The position numbers and the translations under genes were made by a program. From positions 62,001 to 126,000 of the forward strand of contig NZ_BAZX01000009.1 in NCBI RefSeq assembly GCF_001310955.1: DNA of 64,000 nt, in the 5' to 3' direction. The DNA comes from Marinifilum fragile JCM 15579 (GTDB lineage Bacteria; Bacteroidota; Bacteroidia; Bacteroidales; Marinifilaceae). The notes beneath the pieces are model-generated. The model was not told where the DNA came from and did not search any database. It saw only the letters and a list, made by a program, of their open reading frames with translations. Of this stretch, positions 1 to 8,531 are shown piece after piece (positions within the stretch are counted from its first letter, which is position 1; the number at the start of each line of letters is the position of its first letter).

Positions 1-249
1 ATACTTTTCTCGACGACAACAATTACACTCTTCGTCGACGTTTGTGATATTTCTCGTCGAGAAATATTACTTGATCCATACCTAGGTGTTGTAAGAAATA
101 ATAAACCAACTTTTGCAGGGAACTGTATCAAAAGATATTTAGCTTGTAAAATTGGCATTAAACTTTTCTGTCGATACAATTGTTTATAGCTAAGTAGTTT
201 TCAAAATGCAATAATATAAGTACCTTAAAGTCAATCTTAAGAATCATAT
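1..249. other. left-edge region with CGTCGA-type inverted repeats, no clear gene
   Basis: The first 70 bases hold several CGACGA and TCGTCG words in opposite orientations. They include a perfect 10-base inverted repeat around one central base (47-56 and 58-67). One frame is open on the plus strand from the edge to about 189, and another on the minus strand runs out of the window. Neither translation is recognisable. The stretch may be the tail of an upstream gene or a hairpin-rich intergenic region; the window edge prevents a decision. Confidence 0.35.
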
Positions 250-2034
250 ATGAATACCATGCAAAATATCGATGGTCGTTACCTCTACTTCGCCTTTTTA
301 GCCGGTGCCAATAAGTTGATAAAAAACTTAAATGAACTAAATCGAATTAACGTTTATCCTGTTGCCGATAAGGATACAGGCAGCAATATGGCATCAACCA
401 TGAGATCAGTAATGGATCGTATTTCGCCCAATGTTTCCTACAAATTCATGGTCGATCAGATAGCAGAAGCAGCACAGGTAGGCGCTAGAGGGAATTCAGG
501 AATCATCATGGCTCAGTTCCTATACGGATTAAGCAGTGAAACATCAGAAAAAAAGAGCATCAGCTTCTTAGAATTTGTCGAAAGTGTTCAATCTTCTATT
601 CCATACATCTATGAATCGATTGGTACACCAGTTGAAGGAACCATGCTCACGGTAATCAAAGACTGGTCGGAATTTCTCTATTCGAAACGAAAACAACTGG
701 AACAGTTCAAGCAAGTTCTGAATGAATCCATGCAAGTATTGGAAACATCGCTTAAAAGAACTACTGATCAGCTGGCAGTTTTAAAAAAGCACAACATTGT
801 AGATGCGGGAGCCAAAGGTTTTGTGGTATTTATTGAGGGTGTTATGGATTTTGTAAACCATGGCATTATAGATAGAATAAAATCACCTAATTTCATTCCT
901 TCTGCCTCCGCTGCCATTGATCATTTGGAAGATATCAATTATAGATATTGCACTGAAGCCATCCTTAAAAATTCTTCCATTGCCTTAAAGGAAATCAAAG
1001 AAATTTTAAATAAAAATGGCGATTCTATTGTAATTACCGGAGGGAAAAACTCTTGCAGAGTTCATGTTCACACCAACAATCCATCTGAACTCTTTCATCA
1101 ATTAGAAAACTTTGCCACCATCAATTCTCCAAAGGTTGATGATATGCTAAGGCAGAGTGAAATCAGCAAAAATCAAAAATGGAAAATTGGGATTGTAAGT
1201 GATTCCACCTGCGATCTACCTCAGAAAATCATCGATTCTTACCAGGTGAATATAATGCCTTTGCATCTCTCCTTTGGTGATAGTCAATATCTCGATGGGA
1301 TAACCCTTAAAGCCAGAGAGTTTTATGAGCTTTTAGATAAATCGGAACACTTTCCTAAAACCTCTCAAATCAATGAATATAGTTTCTTAAACACCTATTC
1401 TCAGATGGCTCAAAATTACGATGCCATCATCTCCATTCATTTATCTGAGAAATTCAGCGGCACCTTCCGCAGTGCACAAAAAGCTGCCGAAAGAGTACAA
1501 AAAGAACTAAATATTCCCATTCATGTAATCAATTCACGTAATGTATCTGGTGGATTAGGCCTTGCTGTCCTGCGTATCGCGAAAGCGATTGAGGAAGGAG
1601 AAAATATTGATGCAATTCTTTCCCAGGTAGATTCATGGCTGAACAAAACCAAGATATTTGTGAGTGTAAAGAGTTTAACTGCCATGATTAAAGGAGGTCG
1701 TGTTCCTCCTGCAGTGGGAAAAATTGCAATGTTTCTGAGAATTAATCCAATTGTATCCCTAAACGAGTTGGGAGAATCTAAACTATTTGGACAAGCCATT
1801 GGTCAGAAAGCCAATATCAATAAAGTCATTAAGCATGTTATGAACCTGAAGAAAGATCAAAAAATCTGGAACTATATCATCCTGCACGCCAATAATCATG
1901 AGGTAGCCAAAAAATATGGCGATCGTTTGAATGTTCTCTTAGGCAAAGCTCCTGTTGAAATCATTAATATCTCCCCGGTAATTGGAATGAATGCTGGAAA
2001 GGGCACTGTGGCGGTTGCACTTCAGTTTGAATAA
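250..2034 (+). CDS. DhaL (DAK2)-DegV fusion protein, probable fatty acid kinase
   Basis: This 594-residue protein joins two families that are usually separate. Residues about 10-210 match the DhaL/DAK2 kinase domain: Asp40 and Asp42 lie in an ADKDTGSNM motif (metal-ATP site), followed by ARGNSGIIM near 79 and VDAGAKGF near 190. Residues about 313-594 match DegV, the fatty-acid-binding family: IVSDSTCDLP, TSQI and SGTFRSAQ. In Firmicutes, FakA (DhaL) phosphorylates a fatty acid bound to FakB (DegV), giving acyl-phosphate. Here kinase and carrier would be one cytoplasmic chain. plsY, whose enzyme uses acyl-phosphate, lies 1.6 kb downstream on the same strand. Fatty-acid kinase activity is inferred; the domain assignment is firm. 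Confidence 0.85.
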   Translation: MNTMQNIDGRYLYFAFLAGANKLIKNLNELNRINVYPVADKDTGSNMASTMRSVMDRISPNVSYKFMVDQIAEAAQVGARGNSGIIMAQFLYGLSSETSEKKSISFLEFVESVQSSIPYIYESIGTPVEGTMLTVIKDWSEFLYSKRKQLEQFKQVLNESMQVLETSLKRTTDQLAVLKKHNIVDAGAKGFVVFIEGVMDFVNHGIIDRIKSPNFIPSASAAIDHLEDINYRYCTEAILKNSSIALKEIKEILNKNGDSIVITGGKNSCRVHVHTNNPSELFHQLENFATINSPKVDDMLRQSEISKNQKWKIGIVSDSTCDLPQKIIDSYQVNIMPLHLSFGDSQYLDGITLKAREFYELLDKSEHFPKTSQINEYSFLNTYSQMAQNYDAIISIHLSEKFSGTFRSAQKAAERVQKELNIPIHVINSRNVSGGLGLAVLRIAKAIEEGENIDAILSQVDSWLNKTKIFVSVKSLTAMIKGGRVPPAVGKIAMFLRINPIVSLNELGESKLFGQAIGQKANINKVIKHVMNLKKDQKIWNYIILHANNHEVAKKYGDRLNVLLGKAPVEIINISPVIGMNAGKGTVAVALQFE

Positions 2035-2222
2035 AAAGAAAGATAATTATTATTGACTGTAAAGATGACATTAATGCCGTCTCTACAAAAATATCATTAC
2101 AATTATTAACAACTCCACCTGTATGAGACTCTCAAGTTAATGACTACTGAAAATTAAATGGTTGGAATAAAACATTTTTTATTATTCGCTTGTTTTAGGA
2201 TTGAACCGTAAGTATAGAAATT

Positions 2223-3005
2223 ATGAATTTATATTTCAATGCAAGCATCCTAATTATCGTATTGGTAACATTACTATGGATGTATAGTGTATACATTAAA
2301 AATGCCAGTATCGTTGATATTTTCTGGGGATTCGGATTTGTTGTTATTGCTACTTATCTATTTTTTACAGCCGAATCTCAATCGCTGCGCCAAATCATTT
2401 TATTTACATTAGTTTCTCTTTGGGGATTGCGTCTTACCATCCATTTATTCATTCGGAATGCAGGTAAACCCGAAGATTTCAGATATCAAAAATTCAGGAA
2501 AGATTACGGGGAACACCGCTACTGGTGGTTCAGTTATTTTCAGGTTTTCCTTTTACAGGGAGTATTAATGTTAATGATTGCCTCTCCTTTGTTTGGTGCT
2601 TATATTGCTGAAGAAGATACTCCTTTAAATGTGTTTGATTTTGTGGCTATGGCAGTCTGGATTGTCGGAATCAGTTTTGAAGCAGGTGGTGATTACCAAT
2701 TGACCAAATTTAGAAAACAAAGAAAAAGCAAGGATGAAGTCCTCTCATCAGGTTTCTGGAAATATACCAGGCATCCCAATTATTTTGGTGATGCAGCCGT
2801 GTGGTGGAGTTATGCGCTCTTTGCCATTGCAGCCCAACAATACTGGTTTGTTTTAGGTTCCCTGTTAATGACTTACCTCATCATTAAAATATCGGGTATT
2901 GCCATGTTGGAAAGAACACTTACAAGCGATAAACCTGCATACAAGGCTTATGTAGAAAGAACCAGTGCCTTTTTCCCATGGTTTCCTAAAAAGCAAGTGC
3001 AATAA
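2223..3005 (+). CDS. DUF1295 membrane protein (steroid 5-alpha-reductase-like)
   Basis: A 260-residue integral membrane protein with about six to seven hydrophobic segments, the first at residues 5-25. The C-terminal half carries the family signature SSGFWKYTRHPNYFGD near residue 178, shared with DUF1295, isoprenylcysteine methyltransferases and sterol reductases, which bind a nucleotide or SAM cofactor at the membrane face. The mid-protein motif DFRYQKFRKDYG is also typical of DUF1295. Its substrate cannot be read from the sequence. It ends just before the peroxiredoxin gene and may be co-transcribed with it and plsY. Confidence 0.8.
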   Translation: MNLYFNASILIIVLVTLLWMYSVYIKNASIVDIFWGFGFVVIATYLFFTAESQSLRQIILFTLVSLWGLRLTIHLFIRNAGKPEDFRYQKFRKDYGEHRYWWFSYFQVFLLQGVLMLMIASPLFGAYIAEEDTPLNVFDFVAMAVWIVGISFEAGGDYQLTKFRKQRKSKDEVLSSGFWKYTRHPNYFGDAAVWWSYALFAIAAQQYWFVLGSLLMTYLIIKISGIAMLERTLTSDKPAYKAYVERTSAFFPWFPKKQVQ

Positions 3006-3021
3006 ATCAAAATGGTTTATC

Positions 3022-3609
3022 ATGTTACAGAAAGCAATTCATATCAAAATGCAAGATTATTTCAGCACATTACATTGGGACCTACGCTTAAAGACATTAA
3101 TTTTAGTACTCACAATTATTTTTCCTATATCGGCAATGGCAGGCAAATTAAAAGAATTACAAATTGGTGATCAAATTCCTATCTTTCAGCTTCAAAACCA
3201 AGATGGAGAACTCATCAACATCAAGGATTTTATTGGAAAGCAAAATCTTGTAATCTACTTCTATCCAAAAGATGATACGCCAGGCTGCACAAAACAGGCA
3301 TGTAGTTTTCGTGATCAATACGAAGACTTCAACGATTTAAATGCAGAAGTTTTTGGCATTAGTGGTCAATCGGTTAGCAGTCATAAGGAATTTGCTGAAA
3401 AACACAAGCTGAACTTCAACCTGCTATGCGATGTGAACAACACGGTTCGCAAGCAATTTGGGGTACCCACCAACTTTTTTGGTCTTTTACCGGGAAGAGT
3501 TACCTATGTTGTGGACCGATCGGGGAAAATTGTTCATATCTTTAATTCACAGTTTCGAGCTGAAGAGCACATTGATCAGGCCAAAAATATCTTAAAACAA
3601 CTTGAATGA
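3022..3609 (+). CDS. peroxiredoxin, BCP/AhpC-TSA family, with N-terminal membrane or signal segment
   Basis: A thiol peroxidase of the AhpC/TSA thioredoxin fold. The core starts near residue 46 (LQIGDQIPIFQLQNQDG) and contains the peroxidatic-cysteine motif DDTPGCTKQACSFRD, which also holds the BCP-type second cysteine five residues on. A hydrophobic stretch (LKTLILVLTIIFPISAMAG) precedes the core and suggests export or membrane anchoring, unlike cytoplasmic BCP. The start could be the ATG at 3022 or at 3049. The frame is open further upstream only by overlapping the DUF1295 gene. The stop overlaps the plsY start by four bases (ATGA), so the two are translationally coupled. Confidence 0.8.
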   Translation: MLQKAIHIKMQDYFSTLHWDLRLKTLILVLTIIFPISAMAGKLKELQIGDQIPIFQLQNQDGELINIKDFIGKQNLVIYFYPKDDTPGCTKQACSFRDQYEDFNDLNAEVFGISGQSVSSHKEFAEKHKLNFNLLCDVNNTVRKQFGVPTNFFGLLPGRVTYVVDRSGKIVHIFNSQFRAEEHIDQAKNILKQLE

Positions 3610-4208
3610 CATTCTTTTGGGACTATGCACTAATTCTAACAGCCTACATGCTAGGATCTTTCCCTGCAGGCTATGTGTATACCAAAATCTCAACTGGAAA
3701 AGACATTCGTAATTTCGGGAGTGGCAACATTGGTTCTACCAATGTAAAAAGAATTGCAGGTAGTAGAATTTCGATTTACACACAAATTACTGATATGACC
3801 AAAGGATTATTGCCAGTCTTATTTGTCCTTTTCATTCAAGAATATCAATTCCTCACGATTTCCCCTACGTTGATTTACTTTGTAGCATTGGCTGCAATAC
3901 TTGGTCACAATTTTAGTTTTCTTCTAAAGTTTAAGGGTGGAAAGGGTGTTAACACTACTTTGGGGGCTTCGGTCTTAATTGCTCCCATATCTGTTTTCAT
4001 TTCGGTAGCAGTTTATTTTATTGTGAAAAAAGGCTTTAAGTTTGTTTCTTTAGGCTCATTGGCAATTGCCATTTGTCTTCCTGTGTCTGCTTTCCTTTTG
4101 GGGAATAATCAGAATATCATTTTTTATCTTTTGGCTTGCTCTCTATTTATATTTGTAAGACATACCGCAAATATCAAGCGACTTTTTAAAGGAACCGAGT
4201 TGAGTTGA
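3606..4208 (+). CDS. plsY: acyl-phosphate:glycerol-3-phosphate acyltransferase PlsY
   Basis: A 200-residue inner-membrane protein with five or so transmembrane segments that makes lysophosphatidic acid from acyl-phosphate and glycerol-3-phosphate, the first acylation of phospholipid synthesis. The three PlsY loops are visible: SFPAGYV near residue 18, GSGNIGSTNVKR near 38, and GHNFSFLLKFKGGKGVNTTLG near 100-120. Length is normal for the family. It overlaps the peroxiredoxin stop by four bases. The nearby DhaL-DegV fusion could supply acyl-phosphate in addition to the usual PlsX route. Confidence 0.95.
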   Translation: MTFFWDYALILTAYMLGSFPAGYVYTKISTGKDIRNFGSGNIGSTNVKRIAGSRISIYTQITDMTKGLLPVLFVLFIQEYQFLTISPTLIYFVALAAILGHNFSFLLKFKGGKGVNTTLGASVLIAPISVFISVAVYFIVKKGFKFVSLGSLAIAICLPVSAFLLGNNQNIIFYLLACSLFIFVRHTANIKRLFKGTELS

Positions 4209-4295
4209 GATCACTCTCTAATTTAGGATCTCCGCATCTTTATTTCACATTGAGCATTGCAGTTTTCTGTGATATTTACTAACTTAACTCATAAC

Positions 4296-5357
4296 ATGAC
4301 CACTAACGTATTACTAATAGATGATTATGGAGGTCCCAATTTATTGGACACCATTCGCTGCCTGAGTTATGAACAGGCTGTTAATATCTTTGTGGTTTCT
4401 CCTGAAAAGAAAGCGTATTTCAATACCATTCCCTATTCCAGGTATGTTTCAAAATATCAATATCTAAAATCATCGGAGCCCAAAGAGATCATTCAAGAAA
4501 TAAGTGCTTTGGAAAAGAAATGGGATATTGACATGATTTTACCCGTTAAGTTTTCTAACTATCAGTTTATAACAGAGCACAAAGCTTTATTTAATGGTTC
4601 GGTATTTCCTCCAATGCCTAACCAAAGTTCGCTCGCTATCGTTACCAATAAACTTTTGTTAGCTGATTTTCTGGATAACAATTCTTTTTCAAGTCCTAAA
4701 ACTAAAGAAATATCAGCCTACAACATTCAAGGTTTTAAGTTTCCTATACTTCTTAAGCCAAGAACTGATTACGAGGAAAACAGAATTATGGAATGTAAGT
4801 CGAGAGAAGAATACGAAGAAAATATCAGTAAAGAAGGTTTCAAAGCAGATGAATACGTGATACAGGAAAAACTTGATGGAGAAGATATCGATATCAGCTT
4901 CCTTGCTGAAAATGGCGAGATACTAGCCTATACCATACAAAAGGGTTTGGTGCGCGAAGCCTTTTCCTTTGCTACCGGAATAGAATTTCTGGACGATCAA
5001 AAACTATTGGATGAGACCAAGGCCATTGTCAAAAAACTTAAATGGAGTGGCATTGCTCACCTCGATTTTATTTACCTGAAAGAGACAGATTCCTATTTGC
5101 TTATCGATTTCAATCCAAGGATGTGGAGTACAATGATTGGTTCATTGTATGCTGGAGTTAATTTTCCTGGTTTTATGATTTCTCGTGCTCAAAACAAAGA
5201 AATTAAATTTGAGGGATACCAAAAGACCAAATTTTATCTGGCCAAACCAGCTTTACAGAGCAAAAGCTTCTCTAAACTCAAAACCTCATCTTGGTTATAC
5301 ATTATAAAAGATCCATTGCCAGAAATTGCAAAGGGAATTACAAGCATATTTAAATAA
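4296..5357 (+). CDS. ATP-grasp domain protein
   Basis: A 353-residue soluble protein with an ATP-grasp fold: an N-terminal Rossmann-like part (NVLLIDDYGGPNLLDTIR), a central nucleotide-binding part (FPILLKPRTDYEENR; YVIQEKLDGEDIDISF), and a metal-binding stretch with an acidic/asparagine motif (LIDFNPRMWSTMIGSLYAGV). Such enzymes ligate a carboxylate to an amine through an acyl-phosphate; the substrates are not evident. I use the ATG at 4296 because the 13 codons upstream have no counterpart in the family and this start gives a normal N-terminal beta strand. It converges on the lysine operon. Confidence 0.75.
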   Translation: MTTNVLLIDDYGGPNLLDTIRCLSYEQAVNIFVVSPEKKAYFNTIPYSRYVSKYQYLKSSEPKEIIQEISALEKKWDIDMILPVKFSNYQFITEHKALFNGSVFPPMPNQSSLAIVTNKLLLADFLDNNSFSSPKTKEISAYNIQGFKFPILLKPRTDYEENRIMECKSREEYEENISKEGFKADEYVIQEKLDGEDIDISFLAENGEILAYTIQKGLVREAFSFATGIEFLDDQKLLDETKAIVKKLKWSGIAHLDFIYLKETDSYLLIDFNPRMWSTMIGSLYAGVNFPGFMISRAQNKEIKFEGYQKTKFYLAKPALQSKSFSKLKTSSWLYIIKDPLPEIAKGITSIFK

Positions 5358-5393
5358 AAAAGACCTGCCAGAAATAAATCCAGGCAAGTCTTT
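5355..5393 (-). terminator. rho-independent terminator closing the lysine operon
   Basis: On the minus strand an 11-pair stem (AAAGACTTGCC with GGCAGGTCTTT, one T-G pair) and a 13-base loop are followed by a run of T, just beyond the etfA stop. On the plus strand the same hairpin has a mismatch and a weaker T run, so it serves mainly the minus-strand operon, perhaps also the converging ATP-grasp gene. Confidence 0.75.
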
Positions 5394-5420
5394 CTACTAG
5401 TAGTGGTTATTCCCAATAAA

Positions 5421-6413
5421 TTACTTTTCCAATCGCTCGGTAAGCTTTTTAATGATTTGTTTAGCGTCCCCCACGATACCCAAATCTGCTACCTGGAAAA
5501 TTGGTGCGTCTTTATCTTTGTTAACAGCAATGATTAAATCAGAATCTTCCATACCTGCAACGTGCTGAATAGCTCCTGATATACCAAATGCAAAGTACAA
5601 GTCAGGACGAACAGTCTTACCTGTTTGACCCACCTGACGTTCGTGTCCGATGTAACCAGCATCAACCATTGCACGAGAAGCCGAAACTTCTGCGTCCAAT
5701 ACATTTGCCAATCCGTCCATGGCTTTGAAACCTTCCTCGTTTCCAATACCACGACCACCTGAAACCAAAATTCTAGCTTCAGTAATATCGATTAGATCAG
5801 AATCTTCTTTTACAGTTTCAAGCAATTTCACCTTGAATTTCTCCGACTTGAATTTTACTTCGTAGTTCACGATGTCACCAGCACGGTTTTCATCAGCATC
5901 CATTGCAAACAATACACCTGGACGAACCGTACCCATTTGTGGACGGTGGTTCTTACAAACGATAGTAGCCATTAGGTTACCACCGAAAGCAGGACGAGTC
6001 ATCAACAACTCTTTGTTTTCACCTACCTCAATTTTTGTACAGTCAGCAGTCAAACCAGTTCCAACACGAGCCGATACTCTTGGACCAAGGTCACGGCCCA
6101 AGGTGGTTGCACCAATCAACATCGATTCTGGTTTTCTATCTTCAATAATCTGGCAAATTGCCTGTGTATATGGTTCTGTAGTGTATTCCGCCAATTCTGG
6201 AGCATCCACAACAATTATCTCATCGGCACCACGAGCGATTAAGCTCTGCGCCTGATCGGCAATATTGTGTCCCAAAAACATTGCATACACTTTGTCGTTC
6301 AACTCATCAGCTAATTTTCTAGCCTGTCCTAACAACTCTAAAGCTACATTCTGAATAACACCTTCACGTTGTTCAATGAAAACGTAAATCCCTTTGTAAT
6401 CTTCTAAATTCAT
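5421..6413 (-). CDS. etfA: electron transfer flavoprotein alpha subunit
   Basis: A 330-residue FAD-binding subunit of the soluble EtfAB heterodimer, which carries electrons to or from acyl-CoA dehydrogenases. The C-terminal FAD domain is clear: RILVSGGRGIG near residue 213, then QVGQTGKTVRPDLYFAFGISGAIQH near 260-285, and ending IVGDAKQIIKKL. The N-terminal half is the alpha/beta domain with the ARGADEI segment. It is the last gene of the operon, nine bases after etfB. With etfB and the acyl-CoA dehydrogenase it would reduce crotonyl-CoA to butyryl-CoA. Whether it bifurcates electrons to ferredoxin cannot be settled by eye. Confidence 0.95.
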   Translation of the reverse strand: MNLEDYKGIYVFIEQREGVIQNVALELLGQARKLADELNDKVYAMFLGHNIADQAQSLIARGADEIIVVDAPELAEYTTEPYTQAICQIIEDRKPESMLIGATTLGRDLGPRVSARVGTGLTADCTKIEVGENKELLMTRPAFGGNLMATIVCKNHRPQMGTVRPGVLFAMDADENRAGDIVNYEVKFKSEKFKVKLLETVKEDSDLIDITEARILVSGGRGIGNEEGFKAMDGLANVLDAEVSASRAMVDAGYIGHERQVGQTGKTVRPDLYFAFGISGAIQHVAGMEDSDLIIAVNKDKDAPIFQVADLGIVGDAKQIIKKLTERLEK

Positions 6414-6422
6414 GGCTATATA

Positions 6423-7208
6423 TTAGTTAAGAATGAATTTCTCTTTTAATTTCTTGATGATGATTCCTACTGCCTCATCAGTCTCTACCTCGTACAATTC
6501 ACCTGCTGGTTTCAAACCACGTGCAAATGCTTTGTGTACACTTGTTGGAGAACCTTTCAAACCAAGGTTTTTCTCATCCACTTCAATTTCGTTGAATCCC
6601 CAAACCTCAACTTCTTTTTGGTAGGCATCAACAATACCACCAACGTTCATGTAACGAGGGGTATTAGCCGATGAAAGAACAGTTACCACACAAGGTGCTT
6701 CAACCTCTAGCATTTGGTATCCTTCTTCGATATGACGTTTCATGGTGAAAGTCTTATCGCCATCGAATTTCAAATCTTCAAGGTAAGATACCTGTGGCAA
6801 ATCAAGGTGCTCCGCAATCTGAGGACCTACCTGTGCAGTATCACCATCGATAGCCTGACGACCAGTAATCAAAAGGTCGAATTCGATCTTTCTCAAAGCA
6901 CCAGCCAAGGCGTGTGAAGTAGCCAAAGTATCTGCTCCGGCAAATTTTCTATCAGTCAAGTGGATCGCACGATCAACACCCATAGCAAACGCCTCACGAA
7001 GAATCAAATCAGCCTGAGGAGGTCCCATGGTAATTACTGTTACGTGGGCTCCTTGTTCATCTTTCAATTGAAGTGCCATTTCCAAACCACTCTTATCATC
7101 CGGGTTCATGATACTTGGCACACCATCACGGATCAAAGTACCCGTCTTTGGATCTATTTTAATTTCGGTAGTATCCGGTACCTGCTTAATACAGACAACT
7201 ATTTTCAT
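6423..7208 (-). CDS. etfB: electron transfer flavoprotein beta subunit
   Basis: This subunit binds AMP, or a second FAD in bifurcating types, and pairs with EtfA. The family start MKIVVCIKQVPDTTEIKID begins at the ATG ending at 7208. An in-frame extension to 7253 runs through the palindromic repeat and is not coding in homologues. The nucleotide-binding region includes ITGRQAIDGDTAQVGPQIAEHL, and the recognition loop LEVEAPCVVTVLSSANTPRY is intact. The product is about 261 residues, normal for the family. Upstream, a 20-base perfect palindrome separates it from acd. Confidence 0.95.
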   Translation of the reverse strand: MKIVVCIKQVPDTTEIKIDPKTGTLIRDGVPSIMNPDDKSGLEMALQLKDEQGAHVTVITMGPPQADLILREAFAMGVDRAIHLTDRKFAGADTLATSHALAGALRKIEFDLLITGRQAIDGDTAQVGPQIAEHLDLPQVSYLEDLKFDGDKTFTMKRHIEEGYQMLEVEAPCVVTVLSSANTPRYMNVGGIVDAYQKEVEVWGFNEIEVDEKNLGLKGSPTSVHKAFARGLKPAGELYEVETDEAVGIIIKKLKEKFILN

Positions 7209-7231
7209 TTCTTTTTTGATTGGGATTGTAA

Positions 7232-7251
7232 GGACACGACATGTCGTGTCC
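7232..7251. repeat. 20-base perfect palindrome, copy 1
   Basis: GGACACGACATGTCGTGTCC reads the same on both strands. An 18-base core (GACACGACATGTCGTGTC) recurs at 9765-9782. It lies in the 61-base gap between acd and etfB. Confidence 0.9.
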
Positions 7252-7269
7252 ATACGAATGAATTCATAT

Positions 7270-8409
7270 TTACTTCAACATATTTGCAGAAATCACCATT
7301 CTCTGAACTTCTGATGTTCCTTCGTAGATTTCTGTGATCTTTGCATCACGCATCATACGCTCAACAGGATATTCTCTTGTATATCCGTATCCACCGTGAA
7401 GCTGAACTGCTTTGTTGGTAACTTCCATCGCTGTTTCAGCAGCGTAGAGTTTACACATTGCAGCGTCAACCGAATAAGGAACTTTCTGATCCTTCTTGTT
7501 GGCAGCTTTACGAACCAACATACGAGAAGCTTCAGTTTTGGTGTTCATGTCTGCCAACTGGAACTGAGTGTTCTGGAAACCTGAAATTGGACGACCAAAC
7601 TGCTTTCTTTCCTTCACGTAACGCACAGTTTCGTTAATAGCTCCTTGTGCAATACCCAAAGCCTGAGCAGCGATACCAATACGACCTCCATCCAAGGTTT
7701 TCATTGCAATACCGAAACCTTTGTTCAATTTTCCCAATAGGTTCTCTTTAGGAAGAACAACATTTTCGAAAATCAACTCACAAGTTGCCGATCCGCGGAT
7801 ACCCATTTTCTTCTCTTTCTTACCAATTGAGAAACCTGGAGTTCCTTTTTCAATGATGAAAGCTGAAATACCACGAGTTCCTTTCGATTTATCAGTCATT
7901 GCGAAAATCACATAAACATGAGCATACTCTGCATTGGTAATAAAGATTTTACTCCCATTAATGATATAGTTGTCTCCGTCTTCAATAGCAGTAGTTTGCT
8001 GACCTGCAGCATCGGTACCAGCGTTTGGCTCTGTTAAACCAAAAGCACCAATCCACTCACCTGAAGCCAATTTTGGAAGGTATTTTTGTTTTTGTTCTTC
8101 TGTACCATTCTCCATAATTGGAGCAGCACACAATGAAGTATGAGCTGATACGATTACACCAGTAGTAGCACAAACCGCTGACAATTCTTCAACAGCCATA
8201 GAGTACATCACATTGTTACCACCAGCACCACCATATTGTTTAGGAATTGGAATCCCCATAATTCCAATCTTTGCCATTTTCTCTACTGTTTCGATAGGAA
8301 AACGTTCCTGCTCATCAACCTCAGCAGCTAAAGGTTTTACCTCTCTCTCAGCAAAATCTTTAATCATTTGCTGAAACAACACTTGTTCTTTTGTTAAGCT
8401 AAAATCCAT
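7270..8409 (-). CDS. acyl-CoA dehydrogenase, probable butyryl-CoA dehydrogenase
   Basis: A 379-residue FAD flavoprotein of the acyl-CoA dehydrogenase family. Visible signatures are GAFGLTEPNAGTDAAGQQTTA (FAD/substrate loop), the middle-domain RGISAFIIEKGTPG, and the C-terminal QLHGGYGYTREYPVERMMRDAKI followed by IYEGTSEVQR, which holds the catalytic Glu. Its length and its operon with etfBA and the lysine-degradation genes point to crotonyl-CoA reduction to butyryl-CoA in the cytoplasm, the electron-accepting step that balances the pathway. The acyl-chain preference is inferred from context. Confidence 0.9.
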   Translation of the reverse strand: MDFSLTKEQVLFQQMIKDFAEREVKPLAAEVDEQERFPIETVEKMAKIGIMGIPIPKQYGGAGGNNVMYSMAVEELSAVCATTGVIVSAHTSLCAAPIMENGTEEQKQKYLPKLASGEWIGAFGLTEPNAGTDAAGQQTTAIEDGDNYIINGSKIFITNAEYAHVYVIFAMTDKSKGTRGISAFIIEKGTPGFSIGKKEKKMGIRGSATCELIFENVVLPKENLLGKLNKGFGIAMKTLDGGRIGIAAQALGIAQGAINETVRYVKERKQFGRPISGFQNTQFQLADMNTKTEASRMLVRKAANKKDQKVPYSVDAAMCKLYAAETAMEVTNKAVQLHGGYGYTREYPVERMMRDAKITEIYEGTSEVQRMVISANMLK

Positions 8410-8459
8410 ATTTTTTATTAGATGTTAGTAGGTTTAGTGCAATTCACCCCTATTCTCAC

Positions 8460-8490
8460 CTCAAAAATGCCCTAAACTAGGGCATTTGAG
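8460..8490 (-). other. intra-operon hairpin between thl and acd
   Basis: An eight-pair stem (ATGCCCTA with TAGGGCAT, three-base loop) is extended by CTCAA/TTGAG after a two-base bulge. On the minus strand it is followed by only a short T run. It may be a weak terminator, an mRNA end-stabilising structure or a processing point lowering or insulating acd-etfBA expression. Confidence 0.5.
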
Positions 8491-8531
8491 ACAAGATATT
8501 TTTTTACTGCGTTTTACCTACTCAGTACTAA

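Noticed and set aside
1521..1799. Open frames antisense to degV, etfA, leuS, lepA and other genes
   Set aside because: All lie wholly within strongly conserved genes on the other strand and have no recognisable product.
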